Of a stretch of DNA of 64,000 nucleotides, positions 46,116 to 56,052 are shown piece by piece; position 1 is the first letter of the stretch, and every line of letters starts with the position of its first letter. A program made the translations under genes and the position numbers. The notes beneath the pieces are model-generated. The model had not been told where the DNA came from. It did no database searches and saw only the letters and a program-made list of their open reading frames with translations. Source of the DNA: Photobacterium sp. DA100 (GTDB lineage: Bacteria > Pseudomonadota > Gammaproteobacteria > Enterobacterales > Vibrionaceae); assembly GCF_029223585.1 (NCBI RefSeq), contig NZ_CP119423.1, positions 558,001 through 622,000 on the forward strand, in the 5' to 3' direction.

Positions 46116-47159
46116 TTACTGGGTGCTTCGGGCATGCTGCTGAAGCTTGGTGATTGCGTCCACCAGTGCCGGATCTGCTTGGCCATGGAGGACCTGCAGC
46201 ATGATCCCGCGCAGCTGCGGTAGCATCACCAGGTCGGCAAACAGCTGGTTGAACAGCGCCTGCTTGCCAGTTTCGGCAAGGCGGAGCAGGAAGGTGGTTG
46301 CCACCTGGGGTTCGGCCAAGCCCTGCCAGCAACGGCCAGCCACCGCAACCAGCACTTCCGGGTGGCACAGCTCCGGCTGGGCCAGCAATTTTTCAACTTG
46401 CTGGCGAAGCAGCGCGGTTTCGGTGCCGGAAAGGGCGCGGATCAGTGCGGCAACCAGGAATAGGTCGGGAGTCTCCACCGCCACTTCTTCAGCCAGGCGC
46501 TCGGCTAGGCGTGCAGCCAGTGGCTCGGGGAGTTGGCAGTGCTCCAGACAGCCGAGTAAGGCATACAGCGGTGTCAGCGGTAGGTTGTTGACCGCTTTGC
46601 GCAGCAAGGTGGCATTGTTTTGCTGTTTGATGCGGGCGCAGACATCGGCGAGGCCCTGCAGGCCGACCCCTTGCCATTTGTCCCAGCCCAGTTCGCCAGT
46701 CAGGTAATGCTGGGCGTGCTCGTAGTATTGGCTGGCCGGCAAGGCCAGCAGGCTGCGGAGCTGGGCATGGAAGATCGCCATCTTGTCATCGCTTGGCTTG
46801 AAGGTATACGGGTTGGCAGCCAGTTTCTCCTGCTCTTCTTCTGTCGGGGTGCTGTTGAGGGTTGCCCCCATCGCTTCGATGACATACTTGATGAAATCCC
46901 CCACGGCCGCTTGTTTGAGCAGGCCGCGTTCGTCAAGCGGCAGGCGCAAAAACCAGATCCACGGTGGGTTGCCGGCTTGCCAGAAGGAAATAGACAGGTG
47001 GGCATGCTGCTGCAGGGGCCATGGATAGGGCTGGCGGTTGTCTTCCACAGCCTTGAACTGTTCTACATCGATCTCGTTGACCCGGCGACCAAGGTCGAAA
47101 ATTTTGTACTGGCAACCGGCATTGTCTAAGAGTTGGGTAAGGGTATGAAAATTATCCAT
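46116..47159 (-). CDS. DUF3549 family protein
   Basis: This 347-residue, mostly helical cytosolic protein matches the DUF3549 family I associate with Vibrionaceae and relatives: it starts MDNFHTLTQLLDNAGCQYKI and has ISFWQAGNPPWIWFLRLPLD. The C-terminal half has HEAT-like repeated helices (LPEPLAARLAERLAEEVAVE). The function is unknown. It is divergent from yqcC and probably co-transcribed with the DUF3301 gene. Confidence 0.75.
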   Translation of the reverse strand: MDNFHTLTQLLDNAGCQYKIFDLGRRVNEIDVEQFKAVEDNRQPYPWPLQQHAHLSISFWQAGNPPWIWFLRLPLDERGLLKQAAVGDFIKYVIEAMGATLNSTPTEEEQEKLAANPYTFKPSDDKMAIFHAQLRSLLALPASQYYEHAQHYLTGELGWDKWQGVGLQGLADVCARIKQQNNATLLRKAVNNLPLTPLYALLGCLEHCQLPEPLAARLAERLAEEVAVETPDLFLVAALIRALSGTETALLRQQVEKLLAQPELCHPEVLVAVAGRCWQGLAEPQVATTFLLRLAETGKQALFNQLFADLVMLPQLRGIMLQVLHGQADPALVDAITKLQQHARSTQ

Positions 47160-47341
47160 GGGCAGTCTCAGTGCTCCTCAATCAAGGACAACGAGTATAT
47201 ACCAAACCTCCTTGTCGATGACACTTTCTCGCTCGGCTGCCGCTATGGTTGCCTTGGGCTCGCGTTGCGGAGGTGGTATCCTTCGCCCCCTTAATCCGGA
47301 CAATCCCTTATTTCGTAGATATTCATTGTAGAGGTCACGTG

Positions 47342-47662
47342 ATGGATAGAGCCCGTCATTGCCATCGATTATTGGAAAAACTTGCCACAGTGTTGCAGGA
47401 GAATGGTTATTGGGAGGCCAAGCCGCCCTCGGCTGAGGCGCTGAGCAGCAGCCAGCCGTTTGCCATTGATACCCTTCGTTGTGAGCAATGGCTCCAGTGG
47501 ATTTTTATTCCTAAGCTCAGCCACCTGATCGCGATGAATATGCCGTTGCCGGCGGCGTTTGAAATTTCCCCCTATGTTGAGGAAGCGATGAAGGAAGCCA
47601 AGGGCCAGGCGGCTATCTTGGCCGTGACTCGTGAACTTGACCAATTATTTAAGAGTAAATAG
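47342..47662 (+). CDS. yqcC: YqcC family protein
   Basis: This 106-residue protein (E. coli 109) has a helical fold with LLEKLATVLQENGYWEAKPP and FAIDTLRCEQWLQWIFIPKL. The function is unknown. The ATG at 47342 is 7 bases after GAGG; the longer frame from 47249 lacks such a site. The truC gene follows after 2 bases, as in E. coli. Confidence 0.88.
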   Translation: MDRARHCHRLLEKLATVLQENGYWEAKPPSAEALSSSQPFAIDTLRCEQWLQWIFIPKLSHLIAMNMPLPAAFEISPYVEEAMKEAKGQAAILAVTRELDQLFKSK

Positions 47663-47664
47663 CG

Positions 47665-48405
47665 ATGGAACTCGAAATCCTATACCGCGATGAACACTTG
47701 GTCGCTGTCAACAAACCGGCCGGCATGCTGGTGCACCGCTCCTGGCTTGACCGCCACGAAACCGTGTTTGTGATGCAGACCTTGCGCGATCAGATTGGCC
47801 AGCATGTGTTTCCGCTCCACCGCCTGGACCGGCCAACCTCCGGAGTCCTGCTGTTTGCCCTGTCGAGCGAGACTGCGGCGCTGATGATGCCGCTGTTTGC
47901 CGGGCGTGATGTCAAAAAGACTTACCATGCAGTGGTTCGCGGCTGGGTCAAGGAAGCGGCGGTATTGGATTACCCGCTCAAAGAAGAGCTGGATAAGATC
48001 GCCGACAAAGATGCCGACCAGGACAAAGAAGCCAAAGATGCAATCACCGCCTATGCCCCGTTGGCCAAGGTGGAGACCAATATTCCGGTCGGCCGCTATG
48101 CGACCAGTCGTTATACCCTGGTGGAGATGAAGCCGGAGACGGGGCGCAAGCACCAGCTTCGCCGCCATATGCACCACCTGAGCCACCACATTATTGGCGA
48201 TGTGAACCATGGCGATGGCCGCCACAACCGGATGTTCCGCGACAATTACGACTGTCGCCGCCTGATGCTCCATGCCTCGCGCCTGCAATTGCAGCATCCG
48301 CTGACCGGGGAGGCGTTGGATATTCGTGCCGGTGTCGATGAGCCGTGGATGCGGGTGATGGATGCCTTTGGCTGGGCAGCGGCCTTGATGGAGCCTGACG
48401 AATAA
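47665..48405 (+). CDS. truC: tRNA pseudouridine(65) synthase
   Basis: This 246-residue member of the RluA family (E. coli 260) has the catalytic aspartate in PLHRLDRPTSGVLLFAL (Asp55) and the family motif GRKHQLRRHMHHLSHHIIGD. It converts U65 to pseudouridine in some tRNAs. It overlaps functionally and in operon with yqcC and yqcA. Confidence 0.93.
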   Translation: MELEILYRDEHLVAVNKPAGMLVHRSWLDRHETVFVMQTLRDQIGQHVFPLHRLDRPTSGVLLFALSSETAALMMPLFAGRDVKKTYHAVVRGWVKEAAVLDYPLKEELDKIADKDADQDKEAKDAITAYAPLAKVETNIPVGRYATSRYTLVEMKPETGRKHQLRRHMHHLSHHIIGDVNHGDGRHNRMFRDNYDCRRLMLHASRLQLQHPLTGEALDIRAGVDEPWMRVMDAFGWAAALMEPDE

Positions 48406-48470
48406 ACTTGCATCTAACCTCTTCAAAGACCACAGTTAAGTAACGTAGTTAACACAAAGGATGGTGTTGG

Positions 48471-48935
48471 ATGATGGCAAAAATAGGTGTATTTGTCGGC
48501 TCGGTCTTTGGCGGGGCAGAAGAGGTTGCCCAAGAGGTGGTGCGCTATCTCGTTGGCGCGGGTCACCAGGTCGAGCTGTTCCTTGAGCCGACCTTGGAGG
48601 ATTTTCTGGGCTACCAGCAGGATCTGGCACTGGTGGTGTCGTCGACTACCGGCCAAGGGGAAATCCCGGATAATTTACTGCCGCTATACCAGGCGCTCAA
48701 TGACAGCTTTCCGTTGATGCCTCGGTTGCGCTACGGGGTGATTGCGCTGGGCGACTCAAGCTATGGCGAAGATCGTTTCTGTGGCGGCGGGCGCCAGTTT
48801 GACGAACTGCTGGCCCAACTGCAGGCCAAGCCGCTGACGGAACGCCTGGATGTCGATGCGTGCGTCAATTTCGATGCCTTGGAAGTGGCGATGCCGTGGG
48901 TCGAAGGCTGGGCCAAGCAGGCCGATGCGGCATAA
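48471..48935 (+). CDS. yqcA: Flavodoxin-like protein YqcA
   Basis: This 154-residue flavodoxin-fold protein (E. coli 149) has FMN-binding loops VSSTTGQGEIPDN and IALGDSSYGED, and starts AKIGVFVGSVFGGAEEV. It probably carries electrons in an unknown reaction. Either of two adjacent ATG codons (48471, 48474) could start it; AAAGGA lies 9 bases before the first. Confidence 0.9.
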   Translation: MMAKIGVFVGSVFGGAEEVAQEVVRYLVGAGHQVELFLEPTLEDFLGYQQDLALVVSSTTGQGEIPDNLLPLYQALNDSFPLMPRLRYGVIALGDSSYGEDRFCGGGRQFDELLAQLQAKPLTERLDVDACVNFDALEVAMPWVEGWAKQADAA

Positions 48936-48955
48936 CGGTCTGCGCCCTCTTCTAA

Positions 48956-48978
48956 AATGCCCCTAGACACGGGGCATT
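48956..48978. terminator. Possible terminator between yqcA and DUF3461
   Basis: The 8-bp stem AATGCCCC / GGGGCATT, loop TAGACAC, has only a short T run on the plus side (TTCT) and AAAA on the other. Confidence 0.5.
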
Positions 48979-49033
48979 CTGCCGCACAGGAGCCTCGCTA
49001 CCGGGACTGGCAAGCAAGGTTCTAATCCTTCGT

Positions 49034-49414
49034 TCACTTCAGTTTTTCAAGATCCGCCTCGATCTCGGCGATCTTGTGGCTCACCACCTGCTCCAGATGG
49101 CGCAGGTCGCCGAGGATCTTCTTCTTGATATCCACTTCGCTGTGCTTTTTGTTGGTGATGCGGTCGAGCTCATCGATGATAAAGGTCAGGGTGCGGTTGA
49201 TCTCGGTGACTTCCTTGTATTCCCGGCTGCCGCTGTTGACCATGACGGACTTGCGCTGGCGGGGGAACTTGAACTTCACACTCTTGGCAAACAGTTCGCC
49301 TTTCTGCTTGGCAAAGTAGATTTTCAGGATGTCGTTGGCAGCTTCCTGCCGCAGGCTGTAGCGTTCAATGGTGTCCGGCTTCTCGATGCCGATAGCTGTG
49401 AGGTTTGGGTACAT
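49034..49414 (-). CDS. DUF3461 family protein
   Basis: This 126-residue protein has [20 protein letters not shown], a basic middle ([13 protein letters not shown]) and a C-terminal coiled coil ([19 protein letters not shown]). It matches DUF3461 by pattern; the function is unknown. A GAGG ribosome site precedes the ATG. It is downstream of glnD on the same strand, 108 bases away. Confidence 0.8.
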   Translation of the reverse strand: MYPNLTAIGIEKPDTIERYSLRQEAANDILKIYFAKQKGELFAKSVKFKFPRQRKSVMVNSGSREYKEVTEINRTLTFIIDELDRITNKKHSEVDIKKKILGDLRHLEQVVSHKIAEIEADLEKLK

Positions 49415-49522
49415 ACTGGCCTCGTGTCTCTGTTGTTATAGGTATTGGAGTGGTTAAGCTGTCGCTGTTGGTTGTTTTTAGCCGGAGAGCCAGGCGTACT
49501 CGCTCTCCCTGCTTTGATGCGA

Positions 49523-52141
49523 TTATTTCTTCTCTAGGCGCTCTATCAATGCGTCCCTCAGCTGCGCCTGCTGCTCGTCGCTCAGCTGCTCGCCGTCCTG
49601 GTTGGTGACGATGAAAAAGTCCTCGGCGCGCTCGCCGATAGTGGTGATTTTGGCGGCTTGCAAGCTGATATTCTGGCAGGCAAATACCGACCCGACCCGG
49701 GCCAGTAAGCCTGGCATATCCAGTGCAACCAGCTCCATCATGGTCTTCTTGCCTGATTTGGTTGGCAGGAAGTCGACCGTGGTTTTGACATTGAAATGCT
49801 GAAGTTTGTACGGTGGGCGCTTCCTTTTGCGGTCCGACTTCATGTGGGTCAGGGCGTTGACCAGTGCCCGGCGCACGGTCTGGTGGCGGCTTTCCCCCAG
49901 AGCCTTGCCGGTTGGATCGAGCACCATGAATGTGTCGAGGGCAAAACCGTCCTTGCTGGTCATGACCTGGGCGTCGTGGACACTGAGGTTCTTCTTGTCC
50001 AGTTCGGAAACCACAATCGCAAACAGCTTGGCTTTGTCCTGGCAGTAGACGAAAACCTCGGTGCCGCCGCGTGTCGGCTTCTGGCTGATCAGGATCAGCG
50101 GCCTGCTGTGATCATCGTGGTTGAGGATGGCCTCGGCATGCCAGGCGATTTGCTTGTGGGTATGGCGCAGGAAATAGTCCGCTTTGAAACGCTGCCACAA
50201 CACCTCGATATCACGCGGGGCGAAGCCTTTGCTGCGAAGCAGGGCCGAGGCCATCTGCTGGTTGTGGCGGATCCGCTCGCGCATATCCGGCGGATTTTCC
50301 AGGCCGCGGCGCAGGGCTTTCTGGGTTGAGTAATACAGCTCGGCCAGCAGGGTCCGCTTCCAGCTGTTCCACAACTCTTGGTTGGTGGCACAGATATCGG
50401 CCACGGTCAGGCAGATCAGATGATCCAGCCGCTCTTCGTCGCGCACCTCCTTGGCAAACTCGGTGATCACTTCCGGATCGTAGATATCGCGGCGCTGGGC
50501 GGTGACAGACATCAGCAAATGCTGGTTGACCAGCCATTTGACCAGGTTGGCCTCGGGCTTGGACAGTCCGTGCTGGAGGCAGAACTCATAGGCATCGACG
50601 CCGCCGAGCTCGGAGTGATCGCCGCCCCGGCCCTTGGCGATATCGTGGAAGATCGCCGCCAGAAGCAACAGCTCTTTCTTGGCGACGCGCGGGTATACCT
50701 CGCAGCAGATAGGGTGCCGCTGTCGGTTCGCGGGGTCGCTGAAGGTATTGATATTTTTCAGTAGCCGAACCGTATGCTCATCCACGGTATAGACATGGAA
50801 CAGGTCGAACTGCATCTGGCCGACAATTTGGCTCCACTGGGGCAGGTACGCTGACAGCACGCCATGACGGTGCATAAGCTTGAATGCCCGCTGGAGGCAG
50901 TTGGGCTGGCGGACCAGCTCCATAAACTTCTCCCGTGCCGCAGGGATCTCGATCAGGAAGCGGTTGAGCCGGCGGCGGGCAGTGCGCAGCTGGCGCAGGG
51001 TCGGGGCGGCTATCCCTTCGATTTGCGAGTTGCGGGCAATGTGCAGGAACATATCGAGGATAGTTTCCGGCCGGGCCTGGAACAGCGCCGGCTTAGTCGC
51101 CTCGATCAAGTGGCCGCGTAGCTGGAAATCCTCGTCGAGAGCGATGGGCTCGGGGGCGGTGCCTTTGTTGAGGATGGCCTGATCGAACAGTTGCAGCAGC
51201 ATCTTGTTGAGCTCGGCCACCCGGCGCAGGGTGCGGTAGAAATCCTTCATCATCATTTCTACCCCGCGGTTGCCTTCGCCCTGGTAGCCCAGCAGCTCGG
51301 CGACAGAGGCCTGGTGGCCGAAGGTCAGGCGGTTGTCGTAGCGGCGCAGCTCGCAATGGAGGGCAAAGCGGATCCGCCACAGCGAGTCCTGGCACTCGAC
51401 CAGTTCGCGGTATTCGGCATCGGTCAAAAAACCAAAGCGGCTCATTTCGAGCAGGCTGGTGGCCCCGAAATGGCGCCGGGCTACCCAGCTCAGGGTATGG
51501 ATGTCGCGCAGGCCGCCCGGGCTGGATTTGATATCCGGCTCGAGGTTGTAAGTGGTATCGTGGTAACGCGCATGGCGGGTCTTCTGCTCGTCTAGCTTGG
51601 CTTGGTAGAACTGTTCACTGGGCCAGAAGCTGCCGTCATTGAGGCGCTCTTCCAGCTGCTGGTAGGTATCCGGGTTACCGCATAACCAGCGTGACTCCTG
51701 CAGGTTGGTCGCCACGGTCAGATCATCCAGGCCGAACTTGATGCACTCATCGATGGTACGGACGCTGTGGCCGACATCAAGCTTGAGATCCCAGAGCAGG
51801 GTGAGGAAGGCACTGACCGTGCAGCCGGTCTTCTCGTCAATCGGTGCTTGGCTCAAGATCAGGATGTCGACATCCGACAGGGGATGCAGTTCACCGCGGC
51901 CATAGCCCCCCACCGCGATCAAGGCCAGGCTTGGGTGCGCAGCCAGGCCGAAATGCTGCCACAGCCGCTCAAGCAGCTGGTCTATATAGCGCGAGCGGGA
52001 CTCGACCAGGTTCGTTACCGGGGTATGGGCCAGGAACTGGGCCTTTTGGTTAGCGGTAAACTGGTCAAGCTCAAGGCGAAGCTGTTCCGGAGCCATGGGA
52101 TCAGCCTGTTCGGTTGCTGGGTGAGAAATAGGATCTGTCAT
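49523..52141 (-). CDS. glnD: Bifunctional PII uridylyltransferase/uridylyl-removing enzyme
   Basis: This 872-residue nitrogen sensor (E. coli 890) has a nucleotidyltransferase domain with GGYGRGELHPLSDVDI (about residues 78-93), an HD phosphohydrolase domain with HDIAKGRGGDHSELG in the middle, and two C-terminal ACT domains that bind glutamine. It uridylylates PII when glutamine is low and removes the group when it is high. It is next to map as in many gammaproteobacteria. Start ATG 52141 has a weak ribosome site (GGACGG). Confidence 0.96.
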   Translation of the reverse strand: MTDPISHPATEQADPMAPEQLRLELDQFTANQKAQFLAHTPVTNLVESRSRYIDQLLERLWQHFGLAAHPSLALIAVGGYGRGELHPLSDVDILILSQAPIDEKTGCTVSAFLTLLWDLKLDVGHSVRTIDECIKFGLDDLTVATNLQESRWLCGNPDTYQQLEERLNDGSFWPSEQFYQAKLDEQKTRHARYHDTTYNLEPDIKSSPGGLRDIHTLSWVARRHFGATSLLEMSRFGFLTDAEYRELVECQDSLWRIRFALHCELRRYDNRLTFGHQASVAELLGYQGEGNRGVEMMMKDFYRTLRRVAELNKMLLQLFDQAILNKGTAPEPIALDEDFQLRGHLIEATKPALFQARPETILDMFLHIARNSQIEGIAAPTLRQLRTARRRLNRFLIEIPAAREKFMELVRQPNCLQRAFKLMHRHGVLSAYLPQWSQIVGQMQFDLFHVYTVDEHTVRLLKNINTFSDPANRQRHPICCEVYPRVAKKELLLLAAIFHDIAKGRGGDHSELGGVDAYEFCLQHGLSKPEANLVKWLVNQHLLMSVTAQRRDIYDPEVITEFAKEVRDEERLDHLICLTVADICATNQELWNSWKRTLLAELYYSTQKALRRGLENPPDMRERIRHNQQMASALLRSKGFAPRDIEVLWQRFKADYFLRHTHKQIAWHAEAILNHDDHSRPLILISQKPTRGGTEVFVYCQDKAKLFAIVVSELDKKNLSVHDAQVMTSKDGFALDTFMVLDPTGKALGESRHQTVRRALVNALTHMKSDRKRKRPPYKLQHFNVKTTVDFLPTKSGKKTMMELVALDMPGLLARVGSVFACQNISLQAAKITTIGERAEDFFIVTNQDGEQLSDEQQAQLRDALIERLEKK

Positions 52142-52202
52142 TGCCGTCCGTGCATAGTCAATACTCTTGCTATAACCCTATCACGGACCAGCCTGATAGC
52201 AA

Positions 52203-52228
52203 TAAAAAAGCCGACCCAGGGGCCGGCT
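52203..52228 (-). terminator. Terminator of map
   Basis: On the minus strand AGCCGGCC, loop CCTG and GGTCGGCT are followed by six T. It sits between map and glnD. Confidence 0.8.
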
Positions 52229-52259
52229 CCTACTATCTAAACTCATGCCGTGGCGCGGC

Positions 52260-53135
52260 TTAGTTATTCATCAGGCGCGGAATCGTGTCATCGCTACGCA
52301 GGGTCAGTACTTCGCAACCTGTCTCGGTGACCAAAATGGTGTGCTCGTACTGGGCAGATTTCTTGCCGTCGCCGGTGTAGACCGTCCAGTCATCCGCCGC
52401 ATCAACGGTGCAGCCGAATTTACCGGCATTGATCATCGGCTCGATGGTGAAGCACATGCCCGCCTTCAGTACGGTACGGTCGCCATTGCGGTAATGGACA
52501 ACTTGTGGCTCTTCATGGAACTCGCTGCCGATACCGTGGCCGCAGAAGTCCTTAACAATCGAGTATTTGTTAAGTGGATTCTTCTTGTTGTTGTCCTTGA
52601 TGAATTTCTCAATCGCGGTACCGATGTCACCGACGCGGGCCCCCGGTTTGACTTTGCGCATGCCCACGTAAAGGGCGTCTTGGGTGACGCGGCACAGGCG
52701 TTTGTCGGCAGGGGAGACATCACCGACCAGGAACATTTTTGAGGTGTCGCCGTGGTAGCCTGCTGGGCGCACGCTCAAATCGGCATTTTCGTCATCCGGA
52801 ACGATGACCGTGATGTCAACGTTGATGATGTCGCCGTTTTTCAGTATGGCTGGCTTCATCTGGCCGTTGCTACCCATCTCATCCTGGCTGGCCGGAATGC
52901 CGTGGCACACGATGTGGTTGATAGACGTACAGATAGATTTTGGAAAACCGTGGTAATCAAGCGGGGCCGAGTAGGCGCCTTTTTCCAACGCATAATCATG
53001 ACAGATTTGGTTTAGCTCGTCTGTCGTCACACCTTCTTTGATGTGAGGTTCGATCATTTCCAGCACTTCAGCCGCCAAACGGCCGGCAGCGCGCATTTTT
53101 TCGATCTCTTCAGCCGTTTTGATCTTGATGCTCAT
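52260..53135 (-). CDS. map: Methionine aminopeptidase, type I
   Basis: This 291-residue enzyme (E. coli 264) removes the N-terminal methionine of new proteins. Its five metal ligands can be placed in NVDITV, GDTSKMF, GHGIGSEFHEEP, CFTIEPM and QYEHTILV. It has the HYLRS-type loop and an acidic insert around residue 100 (PDDENADLSV) that may account for the added length. It is divergent from rpsB, as in E. coli. Confidence 0.96.
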   Translation of the reverse strand: MSIKIKTAEEIEKMRAAGRLAAEVLEMIEPHIKEGVTTDELNQICHDYALEKGAYSAPLDYHGFPKSICTSINHIVCHGIPASQDEMGSNGQMKPAILKNGDIINVDITVIVPDDENADLSVRPAGYHGDTSKMFLVGDVSPADKRLCRVTQDALYVGMRKVKPGARVGDIGTAIEKFIKDNNKKNPLNKYSIVKDFCGHGIGSEFHEEPQVVHYRNGDRTVLKAGMCFTIEPMINAGKFGCTVDAADDWTVYTGDGKKSAQYEHTILVTETGCEVLTLRSDDTIPRLMNN

Positions 53136-53264
53136 TCAGTCTTCTCTGTTTGGTTGTTACCTCTTCTTTACATGGTAACAGTGAGGGGGCTGGATGGAAA
53201 CCAAGTTTCGGTACAATCGCTGAATTGAGGACATTGGGGCTGGATTTCCGTTAGTAAAATATGG

Positions 53265-53270
53265 TATAAA
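53265..53270 (+). promoter_or_regulatory. rpsB promoter -10 box
   Basis: TATAAA is followed by the GC-rich discriminator GCGCGCCG, typical of ribosomal-protein and rRNA promoters under stringent control. The -35 element is not clear. The 326-base gap between map and rpsB holds only this promoter and the leader. Confidence 0.55.
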
Positions 53271-53349
53271 GCGCGCCGTAATTGGGTGATTGGGTTTCGA
53301 TTCAGTCATGCCGGTTGCACTAAACTTTTATTAATCACTCACACATATC

Positions 53350-53461
53350 GGCACATCTTCCGGGGTGCCCAGCAGTTTTTCGCGAAGCTGTAACGCCTCT
53401 GGCGTTGCCTGGGTCGGTAAGATGGGATATGTGGACGCCTAACCCCATAGAGGAATATTCA
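53350..53461 (+). promoter_or_regulatory. rpsB 5' leader, candidate S2 autoregulatory RNA
   Basis: The leader is long and can fold: AACGCC TCT GGCGTT is a tight hairpin near 53391-53405, enclosed by CCCAG (near 53369) and CTGGG (near 53409). Conserved structured rpsB leaders through which S2 represses its own operon are known in enteric and vibrio lineages; the match here is by position and foldability. Confidence 0.5.
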
Positions 53462-54190
53462 ATGGCAACTGTATCAATGCGCGACATGCTTAAGGCTGGT
53501 GTTCACTTCGGTCACCAAACTCGTTACTGGAACCCAAAGATGAAGCCATTCATCTTCGGTGCTCGTAACAAGGTGCACATCATCAACCTTGAGAAAACTG
53601 TACCAATGTTCAACGACGCTCTAGCAGAAATCAACAAGATTGCTGCTCGCAAGGGCAAGATCCTTTTCGTTGGTACTAAGCGTGCAGCCAGCGAATCTAT
53701 CAAAGAAGCTGCAGTTAACTGTGACCAGTACTACGTAAACAACCGCTGGTTGGGTGGTATGCTGACTAACTGGAAAACTGTTCGTCAGTCAATCAAGCGT
53801 CTAAAAGATCTTGAAACTCAGTCTACAGACGGTACTTTCGACAAGCTAACCAAGAAAGAAGCGCTAATGCGTACTCGTGAAATGGAGAAGCTTGAGAAGT
53901 CTCTAGGCGGTATCAAGAACATGGGCGGCCTACCAGACGCTATGTTCGTAATCGATGCTGATCACGAGCACATTGCAATTAAAGAAGCGAACAACCTGGG
54001 TATCCCAGTATTTGCTGTTGTAGATACTAACTCTAACCCAGACGGCGTTGACTTCGTTATCCCAGGTAACGATGACGCAATCCGCTCTATCCAGCTATAC
54101 ACTGGTGCTGTTGCTCAGACTGTTACTGAAGGCCGCAACCAAGACATCGTTGCTCAAGCTGAGCAAGACGGTTTCGTAGAAGCTGAATAA
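53462..54190 (+). CDS. rpsB: 30S ribosomal protein S2
   Basis: This 242-residue protein (E. coli 241) has [20 protein letters not shown] and [12 protein letters not shown] at its start and [20 protein letters not shown] near its end. It uses the narrow codon set of highly expressed genes, unlike the GC-rich recBCD block. The ATG at 53462 is preceded by AGAGGA; an earlier in-frame GTG at 53405 is rejected. It binds S1 to the 30S subunit. Operon with tsf. Confidence 0.98.
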   Translation: MATVSMRDMLKAGVHFGHQTRYWNPKMKPFIFGARNKVHIINLEKTVPMFNDALAEINKIAARKGKILFVGTKRAASESIKEAAVNCDQYYVNNRWLGGMLTNWKTVRQSIKRLKDLETQSTDGTFDKLTKKEALMRTREMEKLEKSLGGIKNMGGLPDAMFVIDADHEHIAIKEANNLGIPVFAVVDTNSNPDGVDFVIPGNDDAIRSIQLYTGAVAQTVTEGRNQDIVAQAEQDGFVEAE

Positions 54191-54246
54191 TAGCCGCGCT
54201 CCTTTTGAGCATCTTAAGTTACCTTGTGTAAACTAAGAATGGTTAC

Positions 54247-54274
54247 CAGGGGCCGATCATGGCCCCTGATTTTT
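54247..54274 (+). terminator. Terminator/attenuator between rpsB and tsf
   Basis: CAGGGGCC, loop GATCAT and GGCCCCTG form a perfect stem, followed by ATTTTT. A partial terminator in this place is also known in E. coli. Confidence 0.8.
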
Positions 54275-54305
54275 ACACCAAGTATTCAAAACTGAGGATA
54301 TAACA

Positions 54306-55151
54306 ATGGCAACAGTTACAGCTGCCCTAGTTAAAGAACTGCGTGAACGTACTGGCGCAGGCATGATGGAATGTAAAAAAGCGCTTGTTGAAGCTAACGC
54401 TGACATCGAGCTAGCGATCGAAAACATGCGTAAGAGCGGTGCTGCTAAAGCTGCTAAAAAAGCAGGTAACGTTGCTGCTGAAGGTACAATCCTAATCAAA
54501 GACGCTGACGGCGTTGCAGCACTTCTAGAAGTTAACTGCCAGACTGACTTCGTTGCTAAAGATGCAAGCTTCCTAGCTTTCGCTAACGAAGTTCTTGAAA
54601 CAGCTCTAGCTGAGCGCCTAGACATCGCAGCTCTTCAGGCTAAGTTCGAAGAAGCACGTGTTGCTCTAGTAGCTAAGATCGGCGAGAACATCTCTATCCG
54701 TCGCGTTGAGTTCATCGAAGGCGAGAGCGTATCTTCTTACCGTCACGGCGACCGTATCGGTGTTGTTGTAGCTGGTAACGGCGACGCAGAAACTCTGAAG
54801 CACATCGCTATGCACGTAGCTGCTTCTAAGCCTGAGTTCGTGAACCCAGAAGACGTACCTGCAGACGTTGTAGAAAAAGAGCGTCAGGTTCAGGTTGAAA
54901 TCGCGATGAACGAAGGCAAGCCAGCTGAAATCGCAGAGAAGATGGTTATCGGCCGCATGAAGAAATTCACAGGCGAAATCTCTCTAACTGGTCAGCCATT
55001 CATCATGGAACCTAAGAAATCTGTTGGCGAAATCCTGAAAGAGAAAGGCGCTACAGTAACTAACTTCATCCGTCTAGAAGTTGGTGAAGGTATCGAGAAA
55101 GCTCAAGAAATGAGCTTCGCTGAAGAAGTAGCAGCAGTACAGAAGGGTTAA
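54306..55151 (+). CDS. tsf: Elongation factor Ts
   Basis: This 281-residue protein (E. coli 283) has the N-terminal UBA-like domain [19 protein letters not shown] and the EF-Tu contact motif [10 protein letters not shown]. It exchanges GDP for GTP on EF-Tu. It has highly expressed codon usage and is followed by a strong terminator. Confidence 0.98.
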   Translation: MATVTAALVKELRERTGAGMMECKKALVEANADIELAIENMRKSGAAKAAKKAGNVAAEGTILIKDADGVAALLEVNCQTDFVAKDASFLAFANEVLETALAERLDIAALQAKFEEARVALVAKIGENISIRRVEFIEGESVSSYRHGDRIGVVVAGNGDAETLKHIAMHVAASKPEFVNPEDVPADVVEKERQVQVEIAMNEGKPAEIAEKMVIGRMKKFTGEISLTGQPFIMEPKKSVGEILKEKGATVTNFIRLEVGEGIEKAQEMSFAEEVAAVQKG

Positions 55152-55171
55152 TCCTTCTTGCTAAGAACTCC

Positions 55172-55202
55172 AAAGACCGTAGCCTAGGCTGCGGTCTTTT
55201 TA
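55172..55202 (+). terminator. Terminator of rpsB-tsf
   Basis: AAAGACCGTAGCC and GGCTGCGGTCTTT form a 12-13 bp stem (one T-G pair), followed by TTAC. Confidence 0.85.
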
Positions 55203-55242
55203 CAACTCCGTATCTATATTTGTAAGCCTGGAAGGTAAACTA

Positions 55243-55971
55243 ATGACCACGAATCCTAAACCGACTTATCAACGTATTCTGCTCAAACTCAGTGGGGAAG
55301 CACTGCAGGGCGAGGAAGGTTTTGGTATTGATGCACAAGTTCTTGACCGTATGGCTCAGGAAATCAAAGAACTGATTGAACTAGGTGTACAGGTTGGCCT
55401 TGTTATCGGTGGTGGTAACCTGTTCCGTGGTGCAGGCCTAGCTGAAGCAGGTATGAACCGAGTTGTGGGCGATCACATGGGTATGCTAGCTACCGTCATG
55501 AACGGTTTGGCAATGCGTGATGCGCTGCACCGTGCCTATGTGAACGCTCGAGTAATGTCAGCAATTCCTTTGAACGGCGTGTGTGACAACTACAACTGGG
55601 CTGATGCGATCAGCCAGCTGCGCCAGGGCCGCGTAGTAATTTTCTCTGCCGGTACCGGTAACCCATTCTTTACTACTGACTCGGCAGCCTGCCTGCGTGG
55701 TATCGAAATCGAAGCGGATGTTGTGCTCAAAGCAACAAAAGTTGACGGTGTGTTCACAGATGACCCAGTTAAGAACCCAGATGCTGTTCTTTATGATAAG
55801 CTAAGCTATCAGGATGTTCTTGAGAAAGAACTGAAAGTGATGGATCTGGCCGCATTTACGCTTGCTCGCGATCACGGCATGCCAATTCGCGTGTTCAACA
55901 TGAACAAACCTGGTTCCCTACGCCGCGTGGTAATGGGTGAGCAGGAAGGTACGTTGATCTCTAACGACTAA
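55243..55971 (+). CDS. pyrH: UMP kinase
   Basis: This 242-residue amino-acid-kinase-fold enzyme (E. coli 241) has [20 protein letters not shown], the glycine-rich [20 protein letters not shown] and [16 protein letters not shown]. It phosphorylates UMP to UDP as a hexamer controlled by GTP and UTP. The order tsf-pyrH-frr is conserved. Confidence 0.97.
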   Translation: MTTNPKPTYQRILLKLSGEALQGEEGFGIDAQVLDRMAQEIKELIELGVQVGLVIGGGNLFRGAGLAEAGMNRVVGDHMGMLATVMNGLAMRDALHRAYVNARVMSAIPLNGVCDNYNWADAISQLRQGRVVIFSAGTGNPFFTTDSAACLRGIEIEADVVLKATKVDGVFTDDPVKNPDAVLYDKLSYQDVLEKELKVMDLAAFTLARDHGMPIRVFNMNKPGSLRRVVMGEQEGTLISND

Positions 55972-56003
55972 GTCTGCGAGTAAGTGACGCCACTTATTCT
56001 TAG

Positions 56004-56028
56004 CGGGAGCGTCTAGGCTCCCGTATTT
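56004..56028 (+). terminator. Hairpin between pyrH and frr
   Basis: CGGGAGC, loop GTCTAG and GCTCCCG form a 7-bp stem followed by TATTT. It may be a weak or partial terminator. Confidence 0.5.
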
Positions 56029-56052
56029 ACCGAATCATTAAGGGTATTAATC

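Noticed and set aside
49480..49512. Inverted repeat GGAGAGC / GCTCTCC downstream of glnD
   Set aside because: It lacks a T run on either strand and has a long loop, so I do not call it a terminator.
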